NCBI RefSeq assembly: GCF_000317535.1
Contig: NC_019757.1
Coordinates: forward strand, 4,429,501-4,493,500
Length of the DNA: 64,000 nucleotides
Reading direction: 5' to 3'
Origin: Cylindrospermum stagnale PCC 7417
Lineage (GTDB): Bacteria; Cyanobacteriota; Cyanobacteriia; Cyanobacteriales; Nostocaceae
A program made the translations under genes and the position numbers. Positions 28,309-37,381 of the stretch are shown piece by piece. Below the pieces are notes generated by a model that saw only the letters and a list, made by a program, of their open reading frames with translations, did not search any database and was not told where the DNA came from. The number at the start of each line of letters is the position of its first letter. Within the stretch, counting starts at the first letter, position 1.

Positions 28309-29814
28309 GTGATTAAACAAGTCGAATGGTCGGAAAATCAGTTCACGCCTCAACAAGTACCAGCCTCAGAGCAAGAGGCAAGAGTGCAACAACTAAAACG
28401 CGAAAATCAGTTTGCGCCTCAACCAGTAAGGACTTCGGAGCCAGAAGTCAAACCAAAACAACCAGCGTTTACAAACCGTAACGTCGTCGGTTCGGTAAGT
28501 GCAATTCCTAACGAGCTTTATGAGCGGTTAGGCTTGACGATGCCGCGATGGCTATTGTGGATTTTGACGGTGGTTTTGGGGGTAATTTTATCCGGGTTAA
28601 TGGCATCAACTTTGGCCCTGTGGACTCCCCTGTGGAGTAATCTCGATCAAACAGATGAAGATTCCGGAACTGCTAGTAAAGATCTGGCAAAAACCATCTT
28701 ACCTGGGGATGCACGGAGCATACTCTCCCGATACCAACTATCAAGACCCATGAATATTCTAATTATGGGGATTGAACCAGTTAAGGGTACTGTTGACGGT
28801 TCACCAGAAAGCTTTGCTGGTACCAGCGATACCATGCTGCTGGTAAGGCTCAACCCCAGCGATAAATCTATTCGGGTGCTGTCAATTCCCAGAGATACGG
28901 TCACGGCTATTCCAGAAAAGGGATTAACTAAAGTATCTGAGGCTAATGCCCAAGGCGGCCCAGTCTTAGCCGCAAGGGTAGTCAGCCGGACATTAAATAA
29001 TGCCCCCATTGACCGCTACATCCGCATCTCCACCAGTGGCATGCGGCAGTTAGTTGATCAGTTGGGCGGGGTAGAGGTTTTTGTGCCCAAATCGATGGAA
29101 TATCAAGACATCGCTGGTCGGTTGTCGATGAATTTAGTCAGCGGGTGGCAAACTCTCAATGGTGAACAGGCAGAACAATTTTCCCGATTCCGCGAAGAAG
29201 GTTTAGGCGATTTGCCAAGAGTACAGCGTCAACAAGTACTAATGTCAGCCTTGCTGCAACGCCTTAATAGCCCCACTGTCTTACCTCGGTTGCCTCAATT
29301 AACTCGCATTATGCGAAAGTATTTTGATACCAACCTGAAGACAGAAGAAATGATGGCATTAGCACATTTTTCCCTGGAGGTGGAACGGGATAATTTCCAA
29401 ATGACTGTGTTGCCTGGTACCTTCAGCCGTTTTAGCAAAGACCCTAATAGCTATTGGCTGAATATGACTGGACAACAGAGCCTGTTGAATGATTATGTTG
29501 GGGTGAATATACCTGGTCTTAAGCCGGATACGCGACCAGTTTCTCGCCTCAAAATTGCTATTCAAAATGCTTCCAATCAACCTCAGTTAACTGAAAAAGT
29601 TATCGCCTATCTCAAAGAGAAAGGCTTTACTAATATTTACACAGTATCGGATTGGCCGGATACCCAACGCCAGACTCAAATTATTGTTGAGAAAGGAAAC
29701 CGACAACCAGGCGTTGACCTACAAAAAGTTTTAGGCTTGGGTCAAATCGAGGTGGCGGCCAGCGGGAATTTGGAATCTGAGATTACAATCCGTATTGGTA
29801 AAGACTGGAAATAG
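28309..29814 (+). CDS. LytR-CpsA-Psr (LCP) family protein
   Basis: About 501 residues. An N-terminal cytoplasmic tail has two copies of an ENQF-(T/A)PQ-type segment, then one transmembrane helix (WLLWILTVVLGVILSGLMAS, about residue 82). The extracytoplasmic LCP domain follows: NILIMGIEPV, SDTMLLVRLNP, LSIPRDTVTAIP, the conserved VSEANAQGG and the arginine region EQFSRFREEG. A LytR_C domain ends it (SRLKIAIQNASNQP). LCP enzymes transfer lipid-linked glycans to peptidoglycan or other acceptors. The gene is divergent from manC, which would fit a shared role in envelope glycans. The start follows from the ggggag site. Confidence 0.9.
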   Translation: MIKQVEWSENQFTPQQVPASEQEARVQQLKRENQFAPQPVRTSEPEVKPKQPAFTNRNVVGSVSAIPNELYERLGLTMPRWLLWILTVVLGVILSGLMASTLALWTPLWSNLDQTDEDSGTASKDLAKTILPGDARSILSRYQLSRPMNILIMGIEPVKGTVDGSPESFAGTSDTMLLVRLNPSDKSIRVLSIPRDTVTAIPEKGLTKVSEANAQGGPVLAARVVSRTLNNAPIDRYIRISTSGMRQLVDQLGGVEVFVPKSMEYQDIAGRLSMNLVSGWQTLNGEQAEQFSRFREEGLGDLPRVQRQQVLMSALLQRLNSPTVLPRLPQLTRIMRKYFDTNLKTEEMMALAHFSLEVERDNFQMTVLPGTFSRFSKDPNSYWLNMTGQQSLLNDYVGVNIPGLKPDTRPVSRLKIAIQNASNQPQLTEKVIAYLKEKGFTNIYTVSDWPDTQRQTQIIVEKGNRQPGVDLQKVLGLGQIEVAASGNLESEITIRIGKDWK

Positions 29815-29855
29815 TCATTGGTCATTAGTCATTAGTCATTAGTCATTGGTCATTA
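29814..29855. repeat. Heptameric short tandem repeat (gtcatt[a/g]) x6
   Basis: Six units begin on the last base of the LCP gene's stop codon. A partial inverted copy (gactaatgac) follows at about 29869-29878, so the region can form a hairpin after the gene. Confidence 0.85.
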
Positions 29856-29899
29856 GCAAAAAACTATTGACTAATGACACAAGACAAAAAACAAATTTT

Positions 29900-30406
29900 A
29901 TGAAAAAGATTTTACTTCGGCTTTTAAGTTTGATTTTGATGTTGATTTTGGCTTGGTTTTGGGTAATTATTAATCCCCAACCAGCTTTTGCTCAAATCAA
30001 TACCATCAACTACAACAATGCAAGTTTAGAGAATAGAGATTTTTCTCACGCTGATTTAGTCGGTGTGACTTTTGTGGCGGCAGAAATGCGGGGGACAAAT
30101 TTCCAAGGTGCGAATTTAACTAACGCAATTCTCACTAAGGGAGTTTTGTTAAAAGCAAATCTGGAAGGTGCAAACCTAGCTGGTGCTTTAGTTGACCGGG
30201 TGACTTTGGATGGTGCTAACCTGAAAAATGCTATTTTCACAGAAGCAACTTTGACCCGTAGCCGCTTTTTTGATGCTGATGTGACTGGTGCTGATTTTAC
30301 AGATGCTTTGATAGATCGCTATCAAGTGGCGCTATTATGCAAAAGTGCAGATGGCGTAAATCCAGTAACAGGAATTTCTACACGCGACAGTTTGGGATGT
30401 AGATAG
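29900..30406 (+). CDS. Secreted pentapeptide-repeat protein
   Basis: 168 residues from the ATG at 29900. A signal peptide is clear: MKKILLRLLSLILMLILAWF and a cleavage-like site PAFAQ at about residue 31. The rest is pentapeptide repeats with the A(D/N)Lxx pattern (ADLVGVTFVAAEMRGTNFQG, ANLEGANLAGALVDR), giving a right-handed beta-helix, and a cysteine-containing end (LLCKSADGVNPVTG ... GCR). Exported, periplasmic or thylakoid-lumenal; lumenal pentapeptide proteins are common in cyanobacteria, with no known activity. Confidence 0.85.
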   Translation: MKKILLRLLSLILMLILAWFWVIINPQPAFAQINTINYNNASLENRDFSHADLVGVTFVAAEMRGTNFQGANLTNAILTKGVLLKANLEGANLAGALVDRVTLDGANLKNAIFTEATLTRSRFFDADVTGADFTDALIDRYQVALLCKSADGVNPVTGISTRDSLGCR

Positions 30407-30634
30407 TTGTGTTACACCATAAGGCATAGTGAAGAATTAATCTTTATATCATCTCTGTTCCTTAGGAGAAATACCTTAATGCACCCTACGAGAAGTAGCT
30501 AGTTGTTTTTCCCACATTCAATAGTTACTATTTTTAGCATTGCACCAAGTTATTAGCAGTCTGAATTCAAAGATTCAAGCCCGGTTTTGTAGCTAATTCA
30601 AAGAGGTAACTTCCAGGCTTAGGTATCCAAATAC

Positions 30635-30988
30635 TTAGATAGATTCAAGGTCAGCACCCATAAATCCTACTTTAATTCCAGCAGCTTTCAAAGCTGTAGT
30701 AGCTTGACTATTCATGAAAAGCAATATTAGCAAAGATACAAGCGGTATAAATAAGCAAACAAAGAGGAAAATCATTAATACAATTGAATACTTTAGGGAT
30801 CTTCCCAACTTGTACAGTGCAAATATCTCGAAACCTGCTGCCGCAAAGTATACAAGCAAAGCTATGGGACTATTGTTAAGAGCAAATCTGATGAAGTTGG
30901 CAAGTATAGCAACTAAAATAGACCATAAAAGCAACTTGTGATATTGAGCAATTTTCCGAATCTCTGGGGTTGTATAGGTTGTGTTCAT
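30635..30988 (-). CDS. Small three-helix membrane protein, unknown function
   Basis: 117 residues with three hydrophobic helices (LLLWSILVAILANFIRFAL; ALLVYFAAAGFEIFALYKL; IVLMIFLFVCLFIPLVSLLI) and a soluble tail, ATTALKAAGIKVGFMGADL. The tail wording ('AGIKVGFMGA') is one I recognise from uncharacterised bacterial membrane proteins. The reading frame has a normal ATG and is long for a chance minus-strand ORF with such regular helices. No function can be assigned, and it has no operon partner. Confidence 0.65.
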   Translation of the reverse strand: MNTTYTTPEIRKIAQYHKLLLWSILVAILANFIRFALNNSPIALLVYFAAAGFEIFALYKLGRSLKYSIVLMIFLFVCLFIPLVSLLILLFMNSQATTALKAAGIKVGFMGADLESI

Positions 30989-31153
30989 ATGCTAGTTGAT
31001 TTAATGAATGCAAGTTATGTAAATATACAATCTCAGTATAAATGCAATAGGCAAAGTGATAAGCTAATTTTTTAGAAGTTACCTGACAGATGTTAAAATT
31101 TCAGGTTAAATATTCTCAGATATAGTCTCTACAAGAGTTTTCAGGTATCATTC

Positions 31154-32758
31154 GTGACGCAAAAAGACCAAAAACCCGCTCGTTCTTTTGCTGGAATTGC
31201 TGGCATTGTTGCCGCTGCAACGTTAATTAGTAAAGTCTTTGGTTTAGTACGACAGCAAGCGATCGCAGCTGCTTTTGGTGTAGGTGCTGCTGCTACTGCC
31301 TATAGTTACGCTTATATTATCCCTGGCTTTCTATTGATACTGCTTGGTGGTGTGAATGGGCCGTTACACAGTGCGATTGTTAGCGTTTTAGCCAAGCGTC
31401 AACGAGAAGAAGCAGCACCCTTGGTGGAAACGGTGACAACCCTGGTGGGTGGGTTGTTGTTGGTGGTGACATTTGCTCAGATTTTCTTTGCAGATGCGAT
31501 CGTTGACCTAGTGGGCCATGGGTTGGAAGCGACAACGAGAGCGATCGCTATTCAACAAATCCGTATCATGGCGCCAATGGCTTTATTTGCAGGCTTAATT
31601 GGCATCGGTTTCGGTACTCTCAACGCCGCAAATCAATATTGGTTACTCTCCCTTAGCCCTTTATTATCCAGTATTACCCTAATTGCAGGCATTGGTATTT
31701 TGACCTTGCAATATGGCAAAGACATTATTAAACCAGAATACGCTTTTATCGGTGGCATTGTCTTAGCTTGGGGAACTTTAGCCGGAGCAATTCTTCAATG
31801 GATAGTGCAATTAATCGTCCAGTGGCGGTTAGGATTAGGAACATTACGCCTCAGATTTGATTTTAAATCTCCTGCCGTCCAAGAAGTAATTAAAATCATG
31901 ACTCCGGCGACAATTTCTTCCGGTATGATGCCCATTAATGTCGCCACAGACCTCTATTTTGCTAGTCCAATCGCCGGAGCAGCAGCGGGTTTTAGCTATG
32001 CCACACTATTAGTCCAAACTCCTTTAGGGATTATTTCTAATATTATATTATTGCCCCTATTACCAATCTTTGCCAAACTTGCCGCCCCCGAAAATTGGCA
32101 AGAATTAAAATTACGTATTCGCCAAGGATTGCTACTAACTGCTGTCACCATGTTACCTCTAGGAGCGCTAATGGTGTCCCTATCTGTCCCCATTGTGCAG
32201 GTAGTTTATGAACGGGGTGCATTTAAGCAAGAAGCTACCCAGCTAGTATCTTCTCTGTTAGTGGCTTACGGTGTTGGGATGTTTGTTTATTTAGGACGTG
32301 ATGTCTTAGTGCGGGTGTTTTATGCTCTAGGTGATGGACAAACACCTTTTAGAATCAGTGCTTATAATATTTTCCTGAATATCGTATTAGATGCGATTTT
32401 TGTGAAACCTTTTGGCGCACCCGGTTTGGTTTTAGCTACAGTGGGGGTAAATTGCAGCTCGATGTTGATGCTGTTATTTTTACTAAATCGCAAACTCAAC
32501 GGTTTACCTTGGAGAGAGTGGAGTTTACCAATTTTAGGTTTGACTGCTGGTAGCGTTGTTGCTGGGGTAGCTAGTTATGGGACTTTGCTTGGTTGTCAGC
32601 AGGTTTTAGGTAAAGAAGGTTTGGTAATTCTGCTGTTGCAGTTGTCTATATCTGGCTTAGTGGGAATTGGCGTATTTGCAGTTATTGCTTCTTGGCTGAA
32701 AATACCAGAAGTGAATATGTTTGTCTCAAAGATGCGTCAAAAGTTTTTGAAGAGATAA
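31154..32758 (+). CDS. murJ: Lipid II flippase MurJ (MviN)
   Basis: 534 residues with about 14 transmembrane helices. The N-terminal GIVAAATLISKVFGLVRQQA and PLGIISNIILLPLLPIFAKL, plus VVYERGAFKQEATQL, are MurJ/MviN signatures of the MOP exporter superfamily. It flips lipid II, the peptidoglycan precursor, across the inner membrane. The start is GTG at 31154 (MTQKDQKPARSFAG). It is convergent with the toxin-antitoxin pair, six bases from the toxin's stop codon. Single gene. Confidence 0.93.
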   Translation: MTQKDQKPARSFAGIAGIVAAATLISKVFGLVRQQAIAAAFGVGAAATAYSYAYIIPGFLLILLGGVNGPLHSAIVSVLAKRQREEAAPLVETVTTLVGGLLLVVTFAQIFFADAIVDLVGHGLEATTRAIAIQQIRIMAPMALFAGLIGIGFGTLNAANQYWLLSLSPLLSSITLIAGIGILTLQYGKDIIKPEYAFIGGIVLAWGTLAGAILQWIVQLIVQWRLGLGTLRLRFDFKSPAVQEVIKIMTPATISSGMMPINVATDLYFASPIAGAAAGFSYATLLVQTPLGIISNIILLPLLPIFAKLAAPENWQELKLRIRQGLLLTAVTMLPLGALMVSLSVPIVQVVYERGAFKQEATQLVSSLLVAYGVGMFVYLGRDVLVRVFYALGDGQTPFRISAYNIFLNIVLDAIFVKPFGAPGLVLATVGVNCSSMLMLLFLLNRKLNGLPWREWSLPILGLTAGSVVAGVASYGTLLGCQQVLGKEGLVILLLQLSISGLVGIGVFAVIASWLKIPEVNMFVSKMRQKFLKR

Positions 32759-32764
32759 ATTATT

Positions 32765-33094
32765 TTATTCCTCATCAGATTCATCGATCATTGGTTTTTG
32801 AGCAGCGTGTCGCACAAAAAGAATCTGAACAGTATCATCAACAATTGTAAAAAGAATCCGATAGCTATTTCGCCCCTTTCCATAAATAAGTTGTCGGATT
32901 TCTGAATCAAAAAAATTATTCTCAAAGGCTAGAGAACAACGAGAAGGCATTTTTTCTAGGGATAAAATAGATTTATATAATCCCTCTAACCATGTTCTAG
33001 CCTTGCGGTGAGAAAAATTACTAAACCACAAATAAGCTTCTTCTATTGCTCTCTGCGCTGCGGGTTGTATGATTATTTGATATTTCTCAGTCAT
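32765..33094 (-). CDS. RelE/ParE-family toxin
   Basis: 109 residues with the ParE/RelE fold pattern: IIIQPAAQRAIEEAYLWF helix pair, then RQLIYGKGRNSYRILFTIVDDTVQILFVRHA strands. Its ATG overlaps the stop of the antitoxin gene (ATGA, 33091-33094), the usual antitoxin-first order with translational coupling. ParE toxins poison gyrase and RelE toxins cleave ribosomal mRNA; the sequence does not decide between them. Confidence 0.85.
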   Translation of the reverse strand: MTEKYQIIIQPAAQRAIEEAYLWFSNFSHRKARTWLEGLYKSILSLEKMPSRCSLAFENNFFDSEIRQLIYGKGRNSYRILFTIVDDTVQILFVRHAAQKPMIDESDEE

Positions 33095-33387
33095 TGGGAA
33101 CTGTCTAATTTATCAAACAGTTCATTAAAAAAATCTTCCGCTTTTTTACCTTTTCCTTGCTGCATTTGTTCCAAGCCAAGTTTAATGCCTTTTAAAGTCT
33201 CTACTAACTCAGCAGCATCTAAAAGTTGCTGATAAGATTCTGCATCTTGAACAATCAACTCTGCTTTTCCGTTGACAGTTAGAACTAATGGCTGTTTTGT
33301 TTGCTTAATTCGCTGCAAAAACTCAGTGGTATTACGCTTAAACTCAGTAAGGGAATGTATATCTCTGGAAAGGTTTATCATAGCCAT
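33091..33387 (-). CDS. Phd/YefM-family antitoxin
   Basis: About 98 residues: MINLSRDIHSLTEFKRNTTEFLQ-type N-terminus, then KQPLVLTVNGKAELIVQDAESYQQLL, the classic Phd/YefM DNA-binding and dimerisation fold. The C-terminal part (LEQMQQGKGKKAEDFFNELF) would wrap the toxin. It is upstream of and overlaps the ParE/RelE-like toxin gene, so it neutralises the toxin and autoregulates the pair. The exact start among three nearby methionines is uncertain. Confidence 0.85.
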   Translation of the reverse strand: MAMINLSRDIHSLTEFKRNTTEFLQRIKQTKQPLVLTVNGKAELIVQDAESYQQLLDAAELVETLKGIKLGLEQMQQGKGKKAEDFFNELFDKLDSSQ

Positions 33388-33588
33388 AAGTTGAATTAGC
33401 ATCTAATTCAATGCTAATGAGTATTTGCTGAGTTTGTCAACCAAATTATGACAATGGCTATAATGCTAGGACGTAACGGACAGAAAATAGAGATTACTTA
33501 ACTCAGTATACCCTGATAGCCATCTATCTTAGCTGCACTAGATAGGTAATCTGTTTTATAATATTTTTACTTGGAACATAGGCGCAAC

Positions 33589-35040
33589 ATGAAAATCAAG
33601 TTCTCAAACTTAGGCTCTATTAAAGAAACAGAGTTAGACTTGCGTCCTCTGACAGTAATTATTGGCCCTAATAACTCAAGCAAAACCTATATTGCATACT
33701 CCATATACGGCTTGTGGCAGCGTGCTAGGCGAACTCTACGTGTCAACCTTGATAAATTAGAAATTAAGCAGGAAGAGGTAGGTAGATGGTCACTGAAAAT
33801 AGATAGTAATCTACTTGATTTTGTTATCAGAGAGTCTGAAGAGACAGCAAGAAATTTCCAAGGAAGTACTTTAAAATCATTTTTTCAGGATTCGAGTGGT
33901 AAACTTTTTTCAAAGACATCATTTGAAATGATAATTCCTCGACAAGAAGTGGAGGATGCAATCAATGAATTAATTCCGCAAGTAGACCCTATTTTAATAG
34001 GTGGTACTCCCATAAACATTAGTCGCAAAGACAATGTTTTGTTATTTGAAATAAAATCAATAAATGAAGAACAAAGTGGAGATAAAAGCATAAGCCTAAT
34101 CGAAGATTTTCTTAAAAAATTTGATGATAAAGCATATTTATTGTTAATTTTTATTATTAAACAAATTATTTTTTCTAAAATATTCCCATTTCCTGCTGAA
34201 AGAAATGCTTTTATAAATACATATAAAATCCTTGCAAATAGGCGATATAAATTGCTTAAAAATAATCAAAGAGAGATATTTAGCAGTAGTGGCTCTGAAC
34301 GACAACTTGAGCTACTGAAGGATCAAGGTGATATCCGTTATCCACAGCCAGTAGAAGATTTTTTAGATTTTTTATCTGAAATAGAACTTCAAGAAGCAGA
34401 GGAAATAGATTCATCAAGTGGGAAGAATGAATTTCAGAAGTTAGCGGATGAGATTGAAAATCAACTACAGAATAAAAATAAGACGAACTTAAAGAGTAAT
34501 AAACTTGGTGGAAAAGAGATAAAAGTCTTGGTTAAAAAAGGTCTTGAAATTGATTTATATAACGCTTCATCTTCTATCAAGCAACTTGCTCCATTACTGT
34601 TATATTTAAGGTATCGTGCAAGTAAAGGTGATTTTCTGGTGATAGATGAGCCAGAGATGAACTTACACCCAGAATCACAAGCGAAGCTTCTTGAGGCTTT
34701 ATCTATTCTTGTTCATCTTGGGATAAGAGTTTTACTCACAACCCATAGTCCATATATTATGGCTCATCTGAATAATTTGGTTAATGGTAATCATGAAAAT
34801 CCTGAGATATTGAAAAATCAGTCTTCATCTCTCTATCTAAAAGACCAGAGAGCATTTTTACCTATAGATCAAGTTAGTGCCTATGAAATGAAAGAGAATA
34901 AGTTAGTCTCGTTAAACGATCCAGATTATGGTATTAGATGGGATACTTTAAGTGATGTTTCTGTAGATATTCAACAAAAGTTTTTTGAAATTTATGAAGC
35001 AGGACAAGAAAAAGTCAGTGAAAGTGAAACAGAAGAATGA
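33589..35040 (+). CDS. OLD/ABC-type AAA ATPase, likely defence-related
   Basis: About 483 residues. The Walker A region is unusual, GPNNSSKT, with serine where the P-loop normally has the last glycine. A helical insert separates it from the C-terminal half, which has a signature-like NASSSIKQLAPLLLYL, Walker B FLVIDEPEMNLHPESQ and a switch histidine in LLTTHSPYIM. This is the AAA_15/OLD-like class found in systems such as Gabija, Septu and PARIS. There is no TOPRIM domain on this protein. It is AT-rich compared with its neighbours. Its end overlaps the next gene by about 47 bases, so the two are translationally coupled and probably form one system. The ATG at 33589 matches the family start (MKIKFSNLGSI). 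Confidence 0.82.
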   Translation: MKIKFSNLGSIKETELDLRPLTVIIGPNNSSKTYIAYSIYGLWQRARRTLRVNLDKLEIKQEEVGRWSLKIDSNLLDFVIRESEETARNFQGSTLKSFFQDSSGKLFSKTSFEMIIPRQEVEDAINELIPQVDPILIGGTPINISRKDNVLLFEIKSINEEQSGDKSISLIEDFLKKFDDKAYLLLIFIIKQIIFSKIFPFPAERNAFINTYKILANRRYKLLKNNQREIFSSSGSERQLELLKDQGDIRYPQPVEDFLDFLSEIELQEAEEIDSSSGKNEFQKLADEIENQLQNKNKTNLKSNKLGGKEIKVLVKKGLEIDLYNASSSIKQLAPLLLYLRYRASKGDFLVIDEPEMNLHPESQAKLLEALSILVHLGIRVLLTTHSPYIMAHLNNLVNGNHENPEILKNQSSSLYLKDQRAFLPIDQVSAYEMKENKLVSLNDPDYGIRWDTLSDVSVDIQQKFFEIYEAGQEKVSESETEE

Positions 35041-35923
35041 TCCTGCTAAAATTCTACAGGCAAAAAAAGATAAACTCGATTGGCAAAATTTTAATTTTCT
35101 AGAAAATCTGCTAGTGTTTTGTGCAATACCAGAAAGAAGTGTTCCTAAAGAAAGCGGAGTACATTTTCGTATAACTTTAGATTCACAAAATCAATCTTTA
35201 TGTATTTTATTTGAAATAGATCGAAGAGATGATCCGCTTATAAGAAATCAAGACTTAAAAAGACCAGATTATATGTCTCTTTATATTGATTCTAATACTT
35301 GCATTTGCACCATTATTGAAATGAAAGGTACAAATCACAATTCTTTAGATAATGGAATTGAGCAAATTTTAACATTGAAAGAAATTTTAAAAGATGAAAT
35401 TGATAAGCATTTACCTACAAAATTTAAAGTTAAATTTCAAGGAATTTTATTGAGTCCATATAATTCACAAATTCCAGGTGAGCAAATTAAGAAAGAAGCT
35501 TCAAAGGGATTTATTATATTATCCATTCTATATAATAATAAAGCCGAATTATATCCTTATGTTTCAAAATCTAATAAGTTAACGGACAAATATGATCATC
35601 ACAAAATTGATGAATCAACAGCTTTGTTTATTGAAGAAATTTTAACTACAAGAGCATTACCAAAACGTATACAGGATGGCTTCTATATTAGTAATTTTTT
35701 AAAGAGTAATGATAGAGAAGGAATTTATATTGATTATTTATTGCCAAATGATGTTGATTGCATAACTCTCTTGTCGAATAAAAGGTTAACTCAAATTCAT
35801 ATAAGGGGAGATAAAAAAGAAATTCATATAAGGGGAGATAAAAAAGAAACGTATAAAGAAATTATTCAAAGGGAACTAGAGTTACTCAACCTGATAAATA
35901 GATTAGTTATAAAGTTTTCATAG
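34994..35923 (+). CDS. PD-(D/E)XK nuclease-like partner of the ATPase
   Basis: About 309 residues. I do not recognise a named family, but the central segment reads RPDYMSLYI ... CTIIEMKGT: Pro-Asp, 16 residues, then Glu-Met-Lys, the spacing and strand context of a PD-(D/E)XK nuclease site. An upstream glutamate and a downstream Gln (GIEQILTLKEIL) fit the fold. The gene overlaps the ATPase gene, so they are coupled; an ATPase with a nuclease effector is the standard layout of several anti-phage systems. Near the C-terminus a 9-residue unit, IHIRGDKKE, is repeated in tandem. Low GC content suggests transfer. The exact start (ATG 34994, or a later GTG) is uncertain. Confidence 0.6.
   Translation: MKQDKKKSVKVKQKNDPAKILQAKKDKLDWQNFNFLENLLVFCAIPERSVPKESGVHFRITLDSQNQSLCILFEIDRRDDPLIRNQDLKRPDYMSLYIDSNTCICTIIEMKGTNHNSLDNGIEQILTLKEILKDEIDKHLPTKFKVKFQGILLSPYNSQIPGEQIKKEASKGFIILSILYNNKAELYPYVSKSNKLTDKYDHHKIDESTALFIEEILTTRALPKRIQDGFYISNFLKSNDREGIYIDYLLPNDVDCITLLSNKRLTQIHIRGDKKEIHIRGDKKETYKEIIQRELELLNLINRLVIKFS
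35795..35848 (+). repeat. 27-base perfect tandem duplication in coding sequence
   Basis: Two identical 27-base units (35795-35821, 35822-35848), each beginning attcatataaggggagat and encoding IHIRGDKKE. The duplication keeps the frame and is identical at the DNA level, so it is recent. Confidence 0.95.
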
Positions 35924-36007
35924 TGATATACTGTCAATTGCAATCATCTTATCGTGATGTATCTGCGCTGAAAGCAGTTTTTCAATATCCATGAGACTAT
36001 ATTAAAA

Positions 36008-37069
36008 GTGAAACAACATCAACAAGATTGGGATGCTCAGAAAACCTGGGTTTTTGCTGTCGGAATTCTTGAATGGAAAAATTCTGATGTCTTTGCATCT
36101 TTCCCGGATGCTGTACCAGGTCGTTTTGATGAAAAATTAGTTAACTTCTTTCGCTCCCAGGGGGTTCCAGATGAACAAATCATCTATTTGCAAGATCAAG
36201 AAGCTACCATTGAGCAGATTCAACAACTTCCTGATTTTTTGTCTAATACCAGCGAAGATGATTTACTAATTTTCTATTTTGCTGGTCATGGAGATTGGGA
36301 TTCTGACACGAATACACATTATTTTATAAATTATGATGCTAATGCTGAAGACAGAGACAATTATTGGTCTGTGTCTTCGATTTTTGATGATATTGAAAGT
36401 AATTTTTATGGTTCTAAAGCCTTGCTTTTAGCTGACTGTTGCTATTCAGGTGCTTTGATTGATGAGGTTAAGAATCGAGATTCAGAGATTTCTTACGCTT
36501 GTGTTAGTTCAGCCTACTCGCACAATTCATCAACAGGTAACTGGACTTTTACAGAGTCTTTGTACAAGGGTTTATTGGGCGATCCAGTTGTAGATTTAGA
36601 TGGCGATCGCATTATAACTCTGTATGATTTTTCTCGATACGCCGAATTGGAAATGGCTTTTATCGAGGAACAGAAATCTATGTTTATCACTACCAATGAT
36701 TTCGACCCGCAAATGCAGTTAGCTAGGGTGTCGGATGACATTGAACCAGTTGAAGGTAAACGGGTGATAGTGGAGTATGAAGGTGAGTGGTATAAAGCCA
36801 AGACTTTAGCAAGACATGACGGTCAAGTTAATATCCAGTACATTGTGGATAACTCAGAGGAATGGGTAGAAGATGAGCGGATTCAACCCTACAATCCAGA
36901 TATGTTTGCAGTTGGTGATTCAGTAGAAGTGGAATTTGATGAAGAATGGTATCCAGCTACAGTAAAAAAAGCCTGGTTTGGTCTGCATTTTATCAGTTAT
37001 GACGATTCTCCATCGTACTGGATGGAATGGGTTGGGGGAGAGCGTATCCGACCGTTAGCTTCGGATTGA
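36008..37069 (+). CDS. Caspase-like (C14) protease fused to two Tudor/Agenet-like domains
   Basis: 353 residues from a GTG. The N-terminal caspase/orthocaspase p20-like domain (about 10-235) has the catalytic histidine in YFAGHGDWD (His94) and cysteine in LLADCCYSGA (Cys145, aligned with DxCxSG). Two C-terminal modules of about 48 residues follow: EGKRVIVEYEGEWYKAKTL ... WVEDERIQP (249-294) and VGDSVEVEFDEEWYPATVK ... WVGGERIRP (302-349), which look like small Tudor/Agenet barrels. No membrane segment. Prokaryotic caspases cleave after Arg/Lys and serve in stress or abortive-infection responses; the barrels may bind protein or nucleic acid. It lies 84 bases after the nuclease-like gene and 65 bases before a toxin-antitoxin pair. 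Confidence 0.82.
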   Translation: MKQHQQDWDAQKTWVFAVGILEWKNSDVFASFPDAVPGRFDEKLVNFFRSQGVPDEQIIYLQDQEATIEQIQQLPDFLSNTSEDDLLIFYFAGHGDWDSDTNTHYFINYDANAEDRDNYWSVSSIFDDIESNFYGSKALLLADCCYSGALIDEVKNRDSEISYACVSSAYSHNSSTGNWTFTESLYKGLLGDPVVDLDGDRIITLYDFSRYAELEMAFIEEQKSMFITTNDFDPQMQLARVSDDIEPVEGKRVIVEYEGEWYKAKTLARHDGQVNIQYIVDNSEEWVEDERIQPYNPDMFAVGDSVEVEFDEEWYPATVKKAWFGLHFISYDDSPSYWMEWVGGERIRPLASD

Positions 37070-37133
37070 GATAAAAGCAGAAATTTCAGGTTGAAGCTAA
37101 AATAGGAAATCATACAGCACTAGGAGAAAAGCG

Positions 37134-37376
37134 ATGTCACAGATAGGAGTACAGCTATTCATTCCGATGGAAGCTCTTATTGAATCGCTAAAGTCACTAG
37201 GGCTATCAGAAAAACGGCAACTTTGGCAGATTCTTGATGAGGCGATTTCTCAAGCTGAAGAAGAAAATTGGGATGAGGATGAAGCAACTGCAATAGAAAT
37301 TCAAGCAGTTCGTGATGAATACGCAAATGGGGAATATACCACCTTCAATCAGTATCTAAGCCAACAGAGCAAATAG
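37134..37376 (+). CDS. Antitoxin of a RelE-type pair
   Basis: 80 residues: a helical dimerisation part (MEALIESLKSLGLSEKRQL), then a very acidic tail (AEEENWDEDEATAIEIQA). Such small acidic proteins precede RelE-type toxins in cyanobacteria. The toxin gene starts five bases after its stop codon. I infer the antitoxin role from size, charge and position. Confidence 0.75.
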   Translation: MSQIGVQLFIPMEALIESLKSLGLSEKRQLWQILDEAISQAEEENWDEDEATAIEIQAVRDEYANGEYTTFNQYLSQQSK

Positions 37377-37381
37377 ATACA

